Below are positions 1 through 6,510 of a DNA stretch of 20,167 bases, piece after piece. Source of the stretch: REEB481 sp044360435 (GTDB taxonomy: Bacteria; Bacteroidota; Bacteroidia; NS11-12g; UBA955); the NCBI GenBank assembly GCA_044360435.1, contig JBIKKI010000033.1, positions 1 through 20,167 of the forward strand, given 5' to 3'. The position numbers and the translations under genes are program-made. The notes below the pieces were generated by a model that saw only the letters and a program-made list of their open reading frames with translations, was not told the DNA's origin and made no database searches. Each line of letters starts with the position of its first letter. Position 1 is the stretch's first letter.

Positions 1-61
1 TGGCTATAAAATGTATCCGCATCAGGTGGTGAAATTAAGTCCAAATTATGTGATGTATCAG

Positions 62-91
62 TTGTACGAACCAACGTGCAGTATAATTTTG
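62..91 (+). promoter_or_regulatory. Bacteroidota-type promoter of kmo
   Basis: A TTG (62-64), a 19-nt spacer and TAATTTTG (84-91) match the Bacteroidota housekeeping promoter, a -33 TTTG/TTG and a -7 TAnnTTTG with about 19-20 nt between them. The -7 element ends only 7 nt before the kmo ATG, so transcription should begin within a few bases of the start codon or on it. No Shine-Dalgarno sequence fits in that space. The match is seen directly; the start site is inferred. Confidence 0.72.
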
Positions 92-98
92 ACACCCG

Positions 99-1424
99 AT
101 GAAAATTGGATTGGTAGGAGGTGGACTCTCTGGCTCACTGTTGGCGGTTTACCTGGCTAAACGCGGTTATGAAGTGCATTTGTTTGAACGTCGTCCCGAC
201 ATGCGCGGAGGGCAATATCAGGGTGGTCGCAGCATCAACCTTGCGCTGAGCAATCGGGGCATCCGTGCCCTGGAACGCGTTGGGCTCGATATTCCGGTAT
301 TGGAAGAAGCTGTTCCCATGTTCGGCCGCATGATGCACGCCGTGGACGGCAGCCTGAGCTATCAGCCTTACGGCAAAGATGGTCAGGCCATTTATTCGGT
401 ATCGCGTGGCGGCTTGAATGTGCAATTGCTGCAGCTGGCAGATAAATACCCGAACATCCATTTGTACTTCAACCATCGCTGTACCCAGGCCGATCTGGAA
501 ACTGCTACGGCTGATTTTATCGACAACGATGGAACAGTAGTGAGCTTCAGCGGTGATTACCTCATCGGTACCGATGGTGCCTACAGCGCTGTGCGCGATG
601 CGTTTCAACGTTCAGGCCGGTTCAATTATTCACAGGATTACATTGAGCACGGCTATAAAGAACTGGAAATTCTGCCAACGGCTGATGGCGGCTTTGCCAT
701 GGAGAAAAACTGCCTCCACATTTGGCCAAGAGCTTCATACATGCTCATTGCGCTGCCCAACCCGAACGGCAGCTTTACCTGTACCTTGTTCTTCCCTTGG
801 GAAGGCGAAACCAGTTTTGCGAGCCTCAAGGATGACCATGCCGTGGAGCAGTTCATGAAACAGAATTTCCCTGATGCGGTTCCGCTGATGCCCAATTACC
901 TGAAGGATTTCAACCAAAACCCCACAGGAAACCTGGTAACCGTGCGCAGCTTCCCTTGGGTAAAAGGAAAAACTGCCTTATTGGGCGATGCAGCCCATGC
1001 CATCGTGCCTTTCTATGGTCAGGGAATGAACTGCTCTTTTGAAGATTGCCTGGTTATGGACGATTGCATCGAAACCTATGGCGGCGATATGCCAAGGGCG
1101 TTTGCTGCTTATCAGGAATTGCGCAAACCCAACGCGGATGCCATTGCCAGCCTCGCGTTGCAGAACTTCGTGGAAATGCGCGACCTGGTGGGCGATGCTG
1201 ACTTCCTGCATAAAAAACATGTGGAACATGAACTAACCGAACTTTATCCGCACCGTTTCCGCAGTCAGTATGAATTGGTGGCCTTCAGTCAGGAACCTTA
1301 CAAATTCGCGCTGGATCAGGGCGGGCGCAACAATGCACTGCTGGAACACATCATTTCAAATCAGCTGGAATCCAAGCTCTCAGACGCAGTGCTGATGGAA
1401 AAGCTGATGGATCAGTATCTTTGA
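99..1424 (+). CDS. kmo: Kynurenine 3-monooxygenase (FAD-dependent)
   Basis: This cytosolic flavoprotein hydroxylates L-kynurenine to 3-hydroxykynurenine with NADPH and O2 in the kynurenine branch of tryptophan breakdown. The 441 residues fit bacterial KMO, which lacks the membrane tail of the eukaryotic enzyme. Visible motifs are the N-terminal Rossmann GxGxxG (G7, G9, G12) with acidic E30 ending the second strand, RSINLALSNRG near residue 45, the GTDGAYSAVR motif near 155, and the FAD ribityl-binding GDAAHAIVPFYGQGMN starting at G296-D297. The start is fixed because the Rossmann motif begins four residues after M1 and the -7 element lies immediately upstream. The next gene starts 27 nt downstream on the same strand and could be cotranscribed. 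No other kynurenine-pathway gene is in the window. The family call is strong; a related aromatic-ring hydroxylase is the only alternative. Confidence 0.95.
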   Translation: MKIGLVGGGLSGSLLAVYLAKRGYEVHLFERRPDMRGGQYQGGRSINLALSNRGIRALERVGLDIPVLEEAVPMFGRMMHAVDGSLSYQPYGKDGQAIYSVSRGGLNVQLLQLADKYPNIHLYFNHRCTQADLETATADFIDNDGTVVSFSGDYLIGTDGAYSAVRDAFQRSGRFNYSQDYIEHGYKELEILPTADGGFAMEKNCLHIWPRASYMLIALPNPNGSFTCTLFFPWEGETSFASLKDDHAVEQFMKQNFPDAVPLMPNYLKDFNQNPTGNLVTVRSFPWVKGKTALLGDAAHAIVPFYGQGMNCSFEDCLVMDDCIETYGGDMPRAFAAYQELRKPNADAIASLALQNFVEMRDLVGDADFLHKKHVEHELTELYPHRFRSQYELVAFSQEPYKFALDQGGRNNALLEHIISNQLESKLSDAVLMEKLMDQYL

Positions 1425-1451
1425 GGCGGAGGCCCTCAGGGCTGATGCTTT

Positions 1452-3182
1452 ATGAAGAAATTTGCCCTATGCTGCGCAGCCTTGATTGCAGGATTGCATA
1501 CACTTCCCGCTCAGGATTATTGTTCCTTGATGCATATTCCCCTGGCGGAACGCGTAGCAGCTGCCGATGTGGTTGTTTCTGCAAAACTGGTCCGGCAGGA
1601 GTGTTTCCGTGATGCTCGCGACGGACGCATCTACACACGGAATTTTCTGGTTCCCGATGCCGCTTGGAAAGGTCTTTCAGCCTTGCCTCCGGCAATAGAA
1701 ATGGTTTCTGAAGGCGGCATGCTTGATGGGGAAGGCATGAGTTATACCAATACCCTGATGCCGCTTCAGGGAACCGAAGGTGTTTGGTTTCTTTACCGCG
1801 ATGCCGCCAAAGGTGCCTTGTTGCCTTATGCCAGTTTGCAGGGTTTACTGCGGAAGCAGGAAGGCGTATACTTCGATTACGACGGCAAACGATTGGGTAC
1901 GGCCAATGAATTCCTCGCGCTTCCTGAAGTACGCGCCGAACGTAACGAAGTCCCCAGACCAGCACCACAAGGACAGCCGCTCCGTGCCGGAGCCATAAGT
2001 TTCAGTCCCAAAACGGCCGTTGCCGGAATCGGACAGGTGCTGACCATCACAGGCAGCGGTTTTGGCAATACCAGAGGAAACAGCTATGTGGCCTTTAATC
2101 CCTATGGCATGGGATTTAGCGATGAAACGCTTTCTGCCACCTTCCGCTATATTTCCTGGAGCGATACCAGGATTGAAGTGGAAATTCCTTCCGGATACAG
2201 CACCTTAATCAGGGTGGTAAGTGGTTCGGGTGCGCAGGAATCAACCGACAGCCTGCGTATTCTCGCAAATGTTTCGATGCGGCAATTCAACCCTGCAGAT
2301 CTTTATTACCTGAACAACCAGAATGGGGCAGGCGGCTATTTCTGGACCATGCATCACGACTTACGGAACAACAGCGATGCAAAGCAGGCTATTGAAGATG
2401 TGTTCCGTCATTTTCGCTGTCGCACCGGCGTGCATTATACCCTGGAACAGCGTGGCACATCTGCACGCTTCAACCTTGCCGACCAGGTGCAGTCTATTGC
2501 TTTTGATACAGCGGGCAGCGAATTGGCATCGGGCGTTGTAGCGCGCTACGAGCAGTTGTGGAGTTCCTGCATCCTTGGTTCGGAGACCTTTTACTATGTG
2601 CGCGCCCAAGAAATACGTTTTTCCGGCAGAACCAACTATTACTACGGCACCGGAGCAACTCCGGATGGGTTTGCCAAGTTTCGTTATGTGCTGATGCACG
2701 AACTGGGGCATTCGCTGCAACTGGCCCATGTTTCTGAAGAAGGACAAACCATGCATCCCATCGTGCACCAACTTCCGGCCATCAAATGGAACAAACGCGA
2801 CACCATTACCCGCGAAGAGGTTCAGGCAGCAACTTATGTGGTGCAGCAATCGCGCAATTTTACCTTCCGCGCCTGTGGACTGCTGCCTATGCTGGAGCCG
2901 GCAAACTGCAGCGACGTTTACGGCAGCGCCAGTGCGGTTTCAGCGCTTCCACAGCAAAAAATAGAAATCTATCCGAATCCCGCCAACGATGTACTGCAGA
3001 TTCGGGGTCTTAATCCTGGAGCGGTCCAATTCACAATCATGAGCAGTGACGGGAAAGTATTACGCAGCGGGAATATGGCTGGGGGGCGTCAGATTGACCT
3101 ACAGGGATTGGCTGCAGGTATATTCTTCCTGAAGCTGGAAATGGAAGGCACCAGCAGTGTGCACCGACTGATCAGACAGTAA
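1452..3182 (+). CDS. Secreted metzincin-like zinc metalloprotease with IPT/TIG domain and T9SS type A sorting domain
   Basis: The 576-residue protein is predicted to be exported and then passed through the outer membrane by the T9SS. It has a signal peptide (residues 1-20, cleavage after LPA), an N-terminal region of unknown fold (about 21-180), an IPT/TIG Ig-like domain (about 182-272), a catalytic region and a type A sorting domain (about 504-576) opening with IEIYPNP. The catalytic motif HELGHSLQLAH (416-426) has metzincin spacing: three zinc-binding histidines (H416, H420, H426) and the catalytic glutamate E417. M434 in MHP looks like the Met-turn. The glycine usual between the second and third histidines is replaced by glutamine (Q423). 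Substrate is unknown. It follows kmo by 27 nt and converges with the next gene, with 6 nt between their stops. A non-proteolytic role is possible but unlikely with all ligands present. Confidence 0.85.
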   Translation: MKKFALCCAALIAGLHTLPAQDYCSLMHIPLAERVAAADVVVSAKLVRQECFRDARDGRIYTRNFLVPDAAWKGLSALPPAIEMVSEGGMLDGEGMSYTNTLMPLQGTEGVWFLYRDAAKGALLPYASLQGLLRKQEGVYFDYDGKRLGTANEFLALPEVRAERNEVPRPAPQGQPLRAGAISFSPKTAVAGIGQVLTITGSGFGNTRGNSYVAFNPYGMGFSDETLSATFRYISWSDTRIEVEIPSGYSTLIRVVSGSGAQESTDSLRILANVSMRQFNPADLYYLNNQNGAGGYFWTMHHDLRNNSDAKQAIEDVFRHFRCRTGVHYTLEQRGTSARFNLADQVQSIAFDTAGSELASGVVARYEQLWSSCILGSETFYYVRAQEIRFSGRTNYYYGTGATPDGFAKFRYVLMHELGHSLQLAHVSEEGQTMHPIVHQLPAIKWNKRDTITREEVQAATYVVQQSRNFTFRACGLLPMLEPANCSDVYGSASAVSALPQQKIEIYPNPANDVLQIRGLNPGAVQFTIMSSDGKVLRSGNMAGGRQIDLQGLAAGIFFLKLEMEGTSSVHRLIRQ

Positions 3183-3193
3183 GGAAAATCAGT
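3167..3193. terminator. Weak inverted repeat between convergent stops
   Basis: ACTGAT (3167-3172) and ATCAGT (3188-3193) form a 6-bp stem with a 15-nt loop across the 6-nt gap between the convergent protease and small membrane protein genes. A pyrimidine-rich run follows on the plus strand. The stem is AT-rich and the tail imperfect, so its role as a terminator is a guess from position. Confidence 0.2.
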
Positions 3194-3383
3194 GTTTCTT
3201 CTTGTTCACTTCCTCCAGGCTGTCGATCAGTTCGAGGTCGTATTGCGTGCGGCCACGCAGCTCTTCTTTCTTGATCAGCGGGGCATTATACACGTACCCG
3301 CGAAACATCACATAACCGCTGCCCAAAACGGCCAGCAGGAATATGATGGCTACGATAAGTTTATTTCTTTTTGTTGCTTCCAT
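3189..3383 (-). CDS. Small single-pass membrane protein of unknown function
   Basis: This 64-residue protein is not one I recognise. It has a short basic N-terminus (MEATKRNK), one hydrophobic helix at about residues 9-28, and a charged C-terminal half ending in a glutamate/lysine-rich stretch (SLEEVNKKKH). It should be an inner-membrane protein with a soluble tail. Its ATG shares its A with the TGA stop of the upstream dehydrogenase gene (TGATG), which predicts translational coupling. That coupling, the positive-inside charge pattern and the very short convergent gap support a real gene despite its size. No catalytic or metal-binding motif is visible. A link to the dehydrogenase is inferred only from the overlap. 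Confidence 0.75.
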   Translation of the reverse strand: MEATKRNKLIVAIIFLLAVLGSGYVMFRGYVYNAPLIKKEELRGRTQYDLELIDSLEEVNKKKH

Positions 3384-4468
3384 CAGGATGTTGGGAATTG
3401 AATGTTCAGGGATTGACCAAGTTGGGTTAAGTCGGCGAGCACTTTGTCGTTCAGGGGAATACCCTCGCGCAGGCGGGTTTCATGCATTTCCTGCTCTGGT
3501 GCACCGGGAATGATCACCGGATTTCCTGAATCAGCCGGCCTGGTTTCCCTAAACCGACGGATCCACTGATCCAGATGTTCTTTAAAGGCTTCCACCGGCC
3601 TGAATCCATCCACGCGCATGGCACCCACAAAATGCCCGATGCCGGCGCCGGGTAAATCGGGTAAAACAGGCAGGAATGCTACAAAAGGCGGCACCCAGGG
3701 GCCGTAGTTGGCGCCGCTGAGCACGCCACTGAGGATGTCCACCGAAGCCGATAAGCCATAGCCTTTGTAAGAACCGTGCTCCAGGTCGCTGCCCAGCGGC
3801 AACAGCATGCCGCCTTCCTTGAGTGCTGCAGGATTGTGGCTGGCCTTGCCATCACGGCTCACCAGCCATCCTTCGGGAATGTCCTTATTTTTCCGTTCGG
3901 CAATTTCCAGTTTACCATTGCTTGCCGCGGAAGTGGCCATATCCAGAATGACCGGTGCTTCTGCTCCGGCGGGGAAGGCCCAGCAAATGGGATTGGTGCC
4001 CAACATGCGTTCTGCACCTTTTGCCGGAGTTACCAATGGGCTTGCATTGGTAAGTGCAAAGCCAATCATGTCGTGTTCCAGAGCCATCATGGCATGGTAG
4101 GCGGCAATGCCAAAATGGTTGCTGTTGCGCACGGCAATCCAGCCGGAACCACATGCTTTCGCTTTTTCAATTGCAAGGTTCATGGCATGGGGCGCGCTCA
4201 CCAGTCCGAGTGCAGCATCAGCGTCAAGGGTGCCGGTGCTGGGCGTTTCGGCAACCAGTTGCATGTTCGGCTTCGGGTTGATTCTTCCTGCCTGCCAAAG
4301 GCGCATATATCCACTAAGCCTGGCCACGCCATGTGAATCGATGCCGCGTAAATCAGCTTTTAGCAATACCGAAGTGGCGGTTGCCGCATCTTGTGAAGAG
4401 CATCCCATGTGCAGAAAAACTTCATGCACGAACGATTGCAGTGCTTCATGGTGAATGACAAAACTCAT
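3383..4468 (-). CDS. Ldh2/MDH2-family malate/L-lactate (or ureidoglycolate-like) dehydrogenase
   Basis: The 361 residues match the type 2 malate/L-lactate dehydrogenase family, NAD(P)-dependent oxidoreductases structurally unrelated to classical LDH/MDH. Members oxidise 2-hydroxyacids such as malate, L-lactate, sulfolactate or ureidoglycolate. Family motifs seen are RGIDSHGVAR (41-50, with catalytic-site H46 and R50), NSNHFG (115-120), MLGTNP (155-160), DMATS (176-180) and SYKGYGL (about 233-239). The substrate cannot be told from sequence. The ATG at 4468 is preferred because a -7 element ends 7 nt upstream and the family N-terminus begins there. The stop overlaps the start of the small membrane protein. 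The gene is divergent from the ECF sigma factor across a 180-bp spacer. The family call is firm; the specific activity is open. Confidence 0.9.
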   Translation of the reverse strand: MSFVIHHEALQSFVHEVFLHMGCSSQDAATATSVLLKADLRGIDSHGVARLSGYMRLWQAGRINPKPNMQLVAETPSTGTLDADAALGLVSAPHAMNLAIEKAKACGSGWIAVRNSNHFGIAAYHAMMALEHDMIGFALTNASPLVTPAKGAERMLGTNPICWAFPAGAEAPVILDMATSAASNGKLEIAERKNKDIPEGWLVSRDGKASHNPAALKEGGMLLPLGSDLEHGSYKGYGLSASVDILSGVLSGANYGPWVPPFVAFLPVLPDLPGAGIGHFVGAMRVDGFRPVEAFKEHLDQWIRRFRETRPADSGNPVIIPGAPEQEMHETRLREGIPLNDKVLADLTQLGQSLNIQFPTS

Positions 4469-4475
4469 GCACTGG

Positions 4476-4508
4476 CAAAATTAGCATCTTCGCTTGCTGC
4501 TGCTTCAA
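4476..4508 (-). promoter_or_regulatory. Bacteroidota-type promoter of the Ldh2-family gene
   Basis: On the minus strand an exact TAnnTTTG element (TAATTTTG, plus-strand 4476-4483) ends 7 nt before the ATG at 4468. A possible -33 TTG lies at 4506-4508, but the 22-nt spacer is at the long end, so that part is weak. The short distance to the ATG predicts a leaderless or nearly leaderless mRNA, as at kmo. Confidence 0.6.
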
Positions 4509-4526
4509 TAAATACGGTTTTTTTAC

Positions 4527-4541
4527 CCTTGATTATCAAGG
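4527..4541. promoter_or_regulatory. Perfect 7-bp inverted repeat, candidate operator
   Basis: CCTTGAT-T-ATCAAGG is a perfect inverted repeat with 7-bp arms and a 1-nt centre, too tight to form an RNA hairpin, so a dimeric protein-binding site is the natural reading. It sits in the 180-bp region between the Ldh2-family gene and the sigma factor gene. It is about 20 bp upstream of the possible -33 of the minus-strand promoter and 107 bp upstream of the sigma ATG. A run of nine A (4569-4577) lies between it and the sigma gene. I see no TAnnTTTG element for the sigma gene on the plus strand. The binder is unknown. Confidence 0.35.
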
Positions 4542-4648
4542 ACTTACATGTTTTTTGTGCAGGTTTTCAAAAAAAAATCAATTTTCGAGGCAGCGAAATG
4601 CAACGCTTGGGGGTCTTTAAACCACACAGCGTACAATGAACACGTTGA

Positions 4649-5179
4649 ATGACGGAACAGGAGTTGGTGGAGGGATGCAAAAAGGAACTGAGAAAGTTCC
4701 AGGAAGCACTGTACCATCGCATGTCCGGGAAAATGATGGCTGTATGCCTTCGGTACTGTCAGAATCGTGAAGATGCAGAAGACGCTTTGATGGAAACATT
4801 TATGAAGGTATTCGACCACATCGGCAGTTTCAACCACCAGGGATCCCTGGAAGGCTGGGTGCGTCGCATCGCGGTGAATACCTCCATCAACAAAATACGC
4901 AGCAGGCGCTTCACCGCATCCCTCGAAGAGCACGCGATGGAACAGGAAGTACCTGATTCTGTGCTCGATGCCATGGAAACGGAAGCTTTGTTCGCTTTGA
5001 TTTCCAAATTGCCCGACGGCTACCGACTGGTGTTTAACCTTCATGTCATTGAGGATTTAAGTCATAAGGAAATCGCACAGATGCTGGAAATTGAAGAAGC
5101 GTCTTCGAGGTCGCAGCTGTCTAAGGCGCGCAAGTATTTGCAGCGACTCATAAAAAACCAACAGGAGGGACACGCATGA
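4649..5179 (+). CDS. ECF-type RNA polymerase sigma factor
   Basis: This 176-residue sigma-70 family protein has only sigma2 (about residues 19-86) and sigma4 (about 112-166), the layout of extracytoplasmic-function sigma factors. In region 2 the stretch around residues 40-58 (NREDAEDALMETFMKVFDH) and GSLEGWVRRIAVN (65-77) are typical. Region 4 opens with LPDGYRLVFNLHVIEDLSHKE and continues as a helix-turn-helix with AQMLEIEEASSRSQLSKAR. It directs RNA polymerase to a regulon not identifiable here. Its TGA overlaps the next ATG (ATGA), and that gene encodes a membrane protein with anti-sigma-like topology. The sigma factor is therefore probably controlled from the envelope. No TAnnTTTG promoter was found upstream, so it may be autoregulated or use another sigma factor. 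That point is inferred. Confidence 0.93.
   Translation: MTEQELVEGCKKELRKFQEALYHRMSGKMMAVCLRYCQNREDAEDALMETFMKVFDHIGSFNHQGSLEGWVRRIAVNTSINKIRSRRFTASLEEHAMEQEVPDSVLDAMETEALFALISKLPDGYRLVFNLHVIEDLSHKEIAQMLEIEEASSRSQLSKARKYLQRLIKNQQEGHA
5163..5169 (+). promoter_or_regulatory. Strong Shine-Dalgarno sequence inside the sigma gene
   Basis: AGGAGGG ends 6 nt before the ATG at 5176 and is encoded by the QQEGHA tail of the sigma factor. It is the only near-perfect Shine-Dalgarno sequence at a start in this window. Together with the ATGA overlap it supports coupled but independently strong initiation of the regulator gene. Confidence 0.6.
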
Positions 5180-6510
5180 ACAAGCCGGTGAATTTCAAAA
5201 AACGGCTGCTTCAGATGGAAGCTCCTGTCGATGAGGGCTTGTTGACACAAGTGTTTGCCCGGCGGATGCGCAGAAAACGCAGAAAACGCAGTCGCCTGTT
5301 GCGACTTGGTATTGCCGGCGTTGTTGGTACCTTTTTGCTGGTTGGCGGCTGGTTCTTCTTCCGTCCGGTAATGTTGGAAGAAGTGGCCACTGCTTCACAA
5401 ACAGAACATGCCGCAACAATGCAGCCGGAGGCGAAAAATCCTTCCACATCGGCTGTACCAAACGCAACCGCGGAACCATCTGCCTCTGGCCAAGCGTTCC
5501 CGCCGGCAGAGACGCAGCGAACGCATACGCCCGCACAAACAACGCACGCTGCTTCACAGGCAAACAGGCGCCGTTCAGGAACCCCAAAACAAGCGCAATT
5601 CCGCAGCCTGCCATTCGATAAATTACTGACTGATGCTGTTCCGTCCGAAGGTTCATGGACGGTTTATCCACCCTTAAGCGCGCTGCAACAGTCGGGAATT
5701 GAAGACTGGAAGCCGGTTCATCTGAACAGCCAGGTCATCAACCGTTTGCTGTCAGGAACAGAAAGACCTCAGCCTTCGGAGCGTTCCTCCATGTACGGCG
5801 GTAGACGTATCACCACCAATACCTGGCTGTTTGAGGTGATGACAGAACCGGCCTGGATGCAGGTACGGGCTGCGAATCCCGCTTACAATCAACTGTTGCA
5901 TCAAACGGAGCAAAAGGCTGGCATGTTGCAGGCGGGTATCCGTGTGGGCCGGCAGTTGAATCAGCAATTCCGTTGGTTTACAGGTTTAAAATACGCAGAG
6001 CAGTGGAGCCGATTCGATTGGCTGCAACAAACCGCAGAAACCAGGATGCTCACTGATGTGAAAAATGTAGTCATTAAAGAACCGGGCCTGCCTGACCGCA
6101 CCATTTCAGTGCACGACACGGTGATGCTGCACAGCGTGCACCATACGCGTTACACGGCTTCAAACAGAAGTCGCTTGTTCAGTGTGCCTGTAGGAATTCA
6201 ATATGCGCTGCAAGGTTCGGGCGTTTATGTGTTCGGATCCCTTGCTCCCGGTTATGTGCTCAGGTCTTCGGGTATGCGCATGCAGGCCGACGGTTCAGTG
6301 GCCTTCATGGAGGATTTGCGTTTTATGCGGCGGTTTCAGCTGAACAGCGAGTTTGGTTTGGGCATGCGTAAGACGCTCGCACCAGGCTTCTTCTTTACTG
6401 TTGAACCACGCCTGAACTATGGCTTACTCAACCTCTCAAAAACGACATCCGCACATCATGCGCTGCAGTTGGGTCTGAATGTAGGAATCAGTTTCCGCCC
6501 CGGAAGATGA
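5176..6510 (+). CDS. Predicted trans-envelope regulator (putative anti-sigma): cytosolic tail, one membrane helix, linker, beta-barrel-like domain
   Basis: The 444-residue protein has an unusual layered plan. Residues 1-40 form a short cytosolic segment ending in a dense Arg/Lys cluster (29-40). One membrane helix follows (about 41-62), then a Pro/Ala/Thr/Ser-rich linker (about 67-140) and a region with alternating aromatic and polar residues typical of a small outer-membrane beta-barrel (about 214-441, ending LNVGISFRPGR). There is no cleavable signal peptide, so the helix should stay as an inner-membrane anchor. An ATGA overlap with the upstream ECF sigma gene implies a sigma/anti-sigma pair. 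I recall similar plans beside ECF sigma genes in other Bacteroidota but know of no defined function. Whether the C-terminal part really inserts in the outer membrane, with the linker spanning the periplasm, is inference. A periplasmic beta domain is the alternative. Confidence 0.7.
   Translation: MNKPVNFKKRLLQMEAPVDEGLLTQVFARRMRRKRRKRSRLLRLGIAGVVGTFLLVGGWFFFRPVMLEEVATASQTEHAATMQPEAKNPSTSAVPNATAEPSASGQAFPPAETQRTHTPAQTTHAASQANRRRSGTPKQAQFRSLPFDKLLTDAVPSEGSWTVYPPLSALQQSGIEDWKPVHLNSQVINRLLSGTERPQPSERSSMYGGRRITTNTWLFEVMTEPAWMQVRAANPAYNQLLHQTEQKAGMLQAGIRVGRQLNQQFRWFTGLKYAEQWSRFDWLQQTAETRMLTDVKNVVIKEPGLPDRTISVHDTVMLHSVHHTRYTASNRSRLFSVPVGIQYALQGSGVYVFGSLAPGYVLRSSGMRMQADGSVAFMEDLRFMRRFQLNSEFGLGMRKTLAPGFFFTVEPRLNYGLLNLSKTTSAHHALQLGLNVGISFRPGR
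5269..5291 (+). repeat. 9-bp direct repeat encoding the Arg/Lys cluster
   Basis: About 2.5 in-frame copies of CGCAGAAAA encode the RRK repeats just before the membrane helix of the regulator. The repeat could expand or contract without a frameshift, altering only the positive charge that fixes topology. Confidence 0.5.

Noticed and set aside
113..122. Shine-Dalgarno-like TAGGAGGTGG just inside kmo
   Set aside because: It encodes the Rossmann glycines (VGGG). A start downstream would remove the FAD-binding motif.
2..160. Stop-free plus-strand frame from the window edge, possibly the end of an upstream gene
   Set aside because: About 50 open codons can arise by chance, it would overlap kmo by 62 nt, and it contains a near-ideal promoter. 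No family is recognisable in its translation.
1416..1423. TATCTTTG at the end of kmo as a promoter for the metalloprotease gene
   Set aside because: It matches TAnnTTTG but lies in the kmo QYL-stop codons, has no TTG at the -33 distance and is 28 nt from the ATG. Chance matches of this kind are expected.
1432..1442. GCCCT-C-AGGGC palindrome between kmo and the metalloprotease gene
   Set aside because: The 1-nt loop cannot form a terminator hairpin, there is no T-run, and the site has no further support as an operator.
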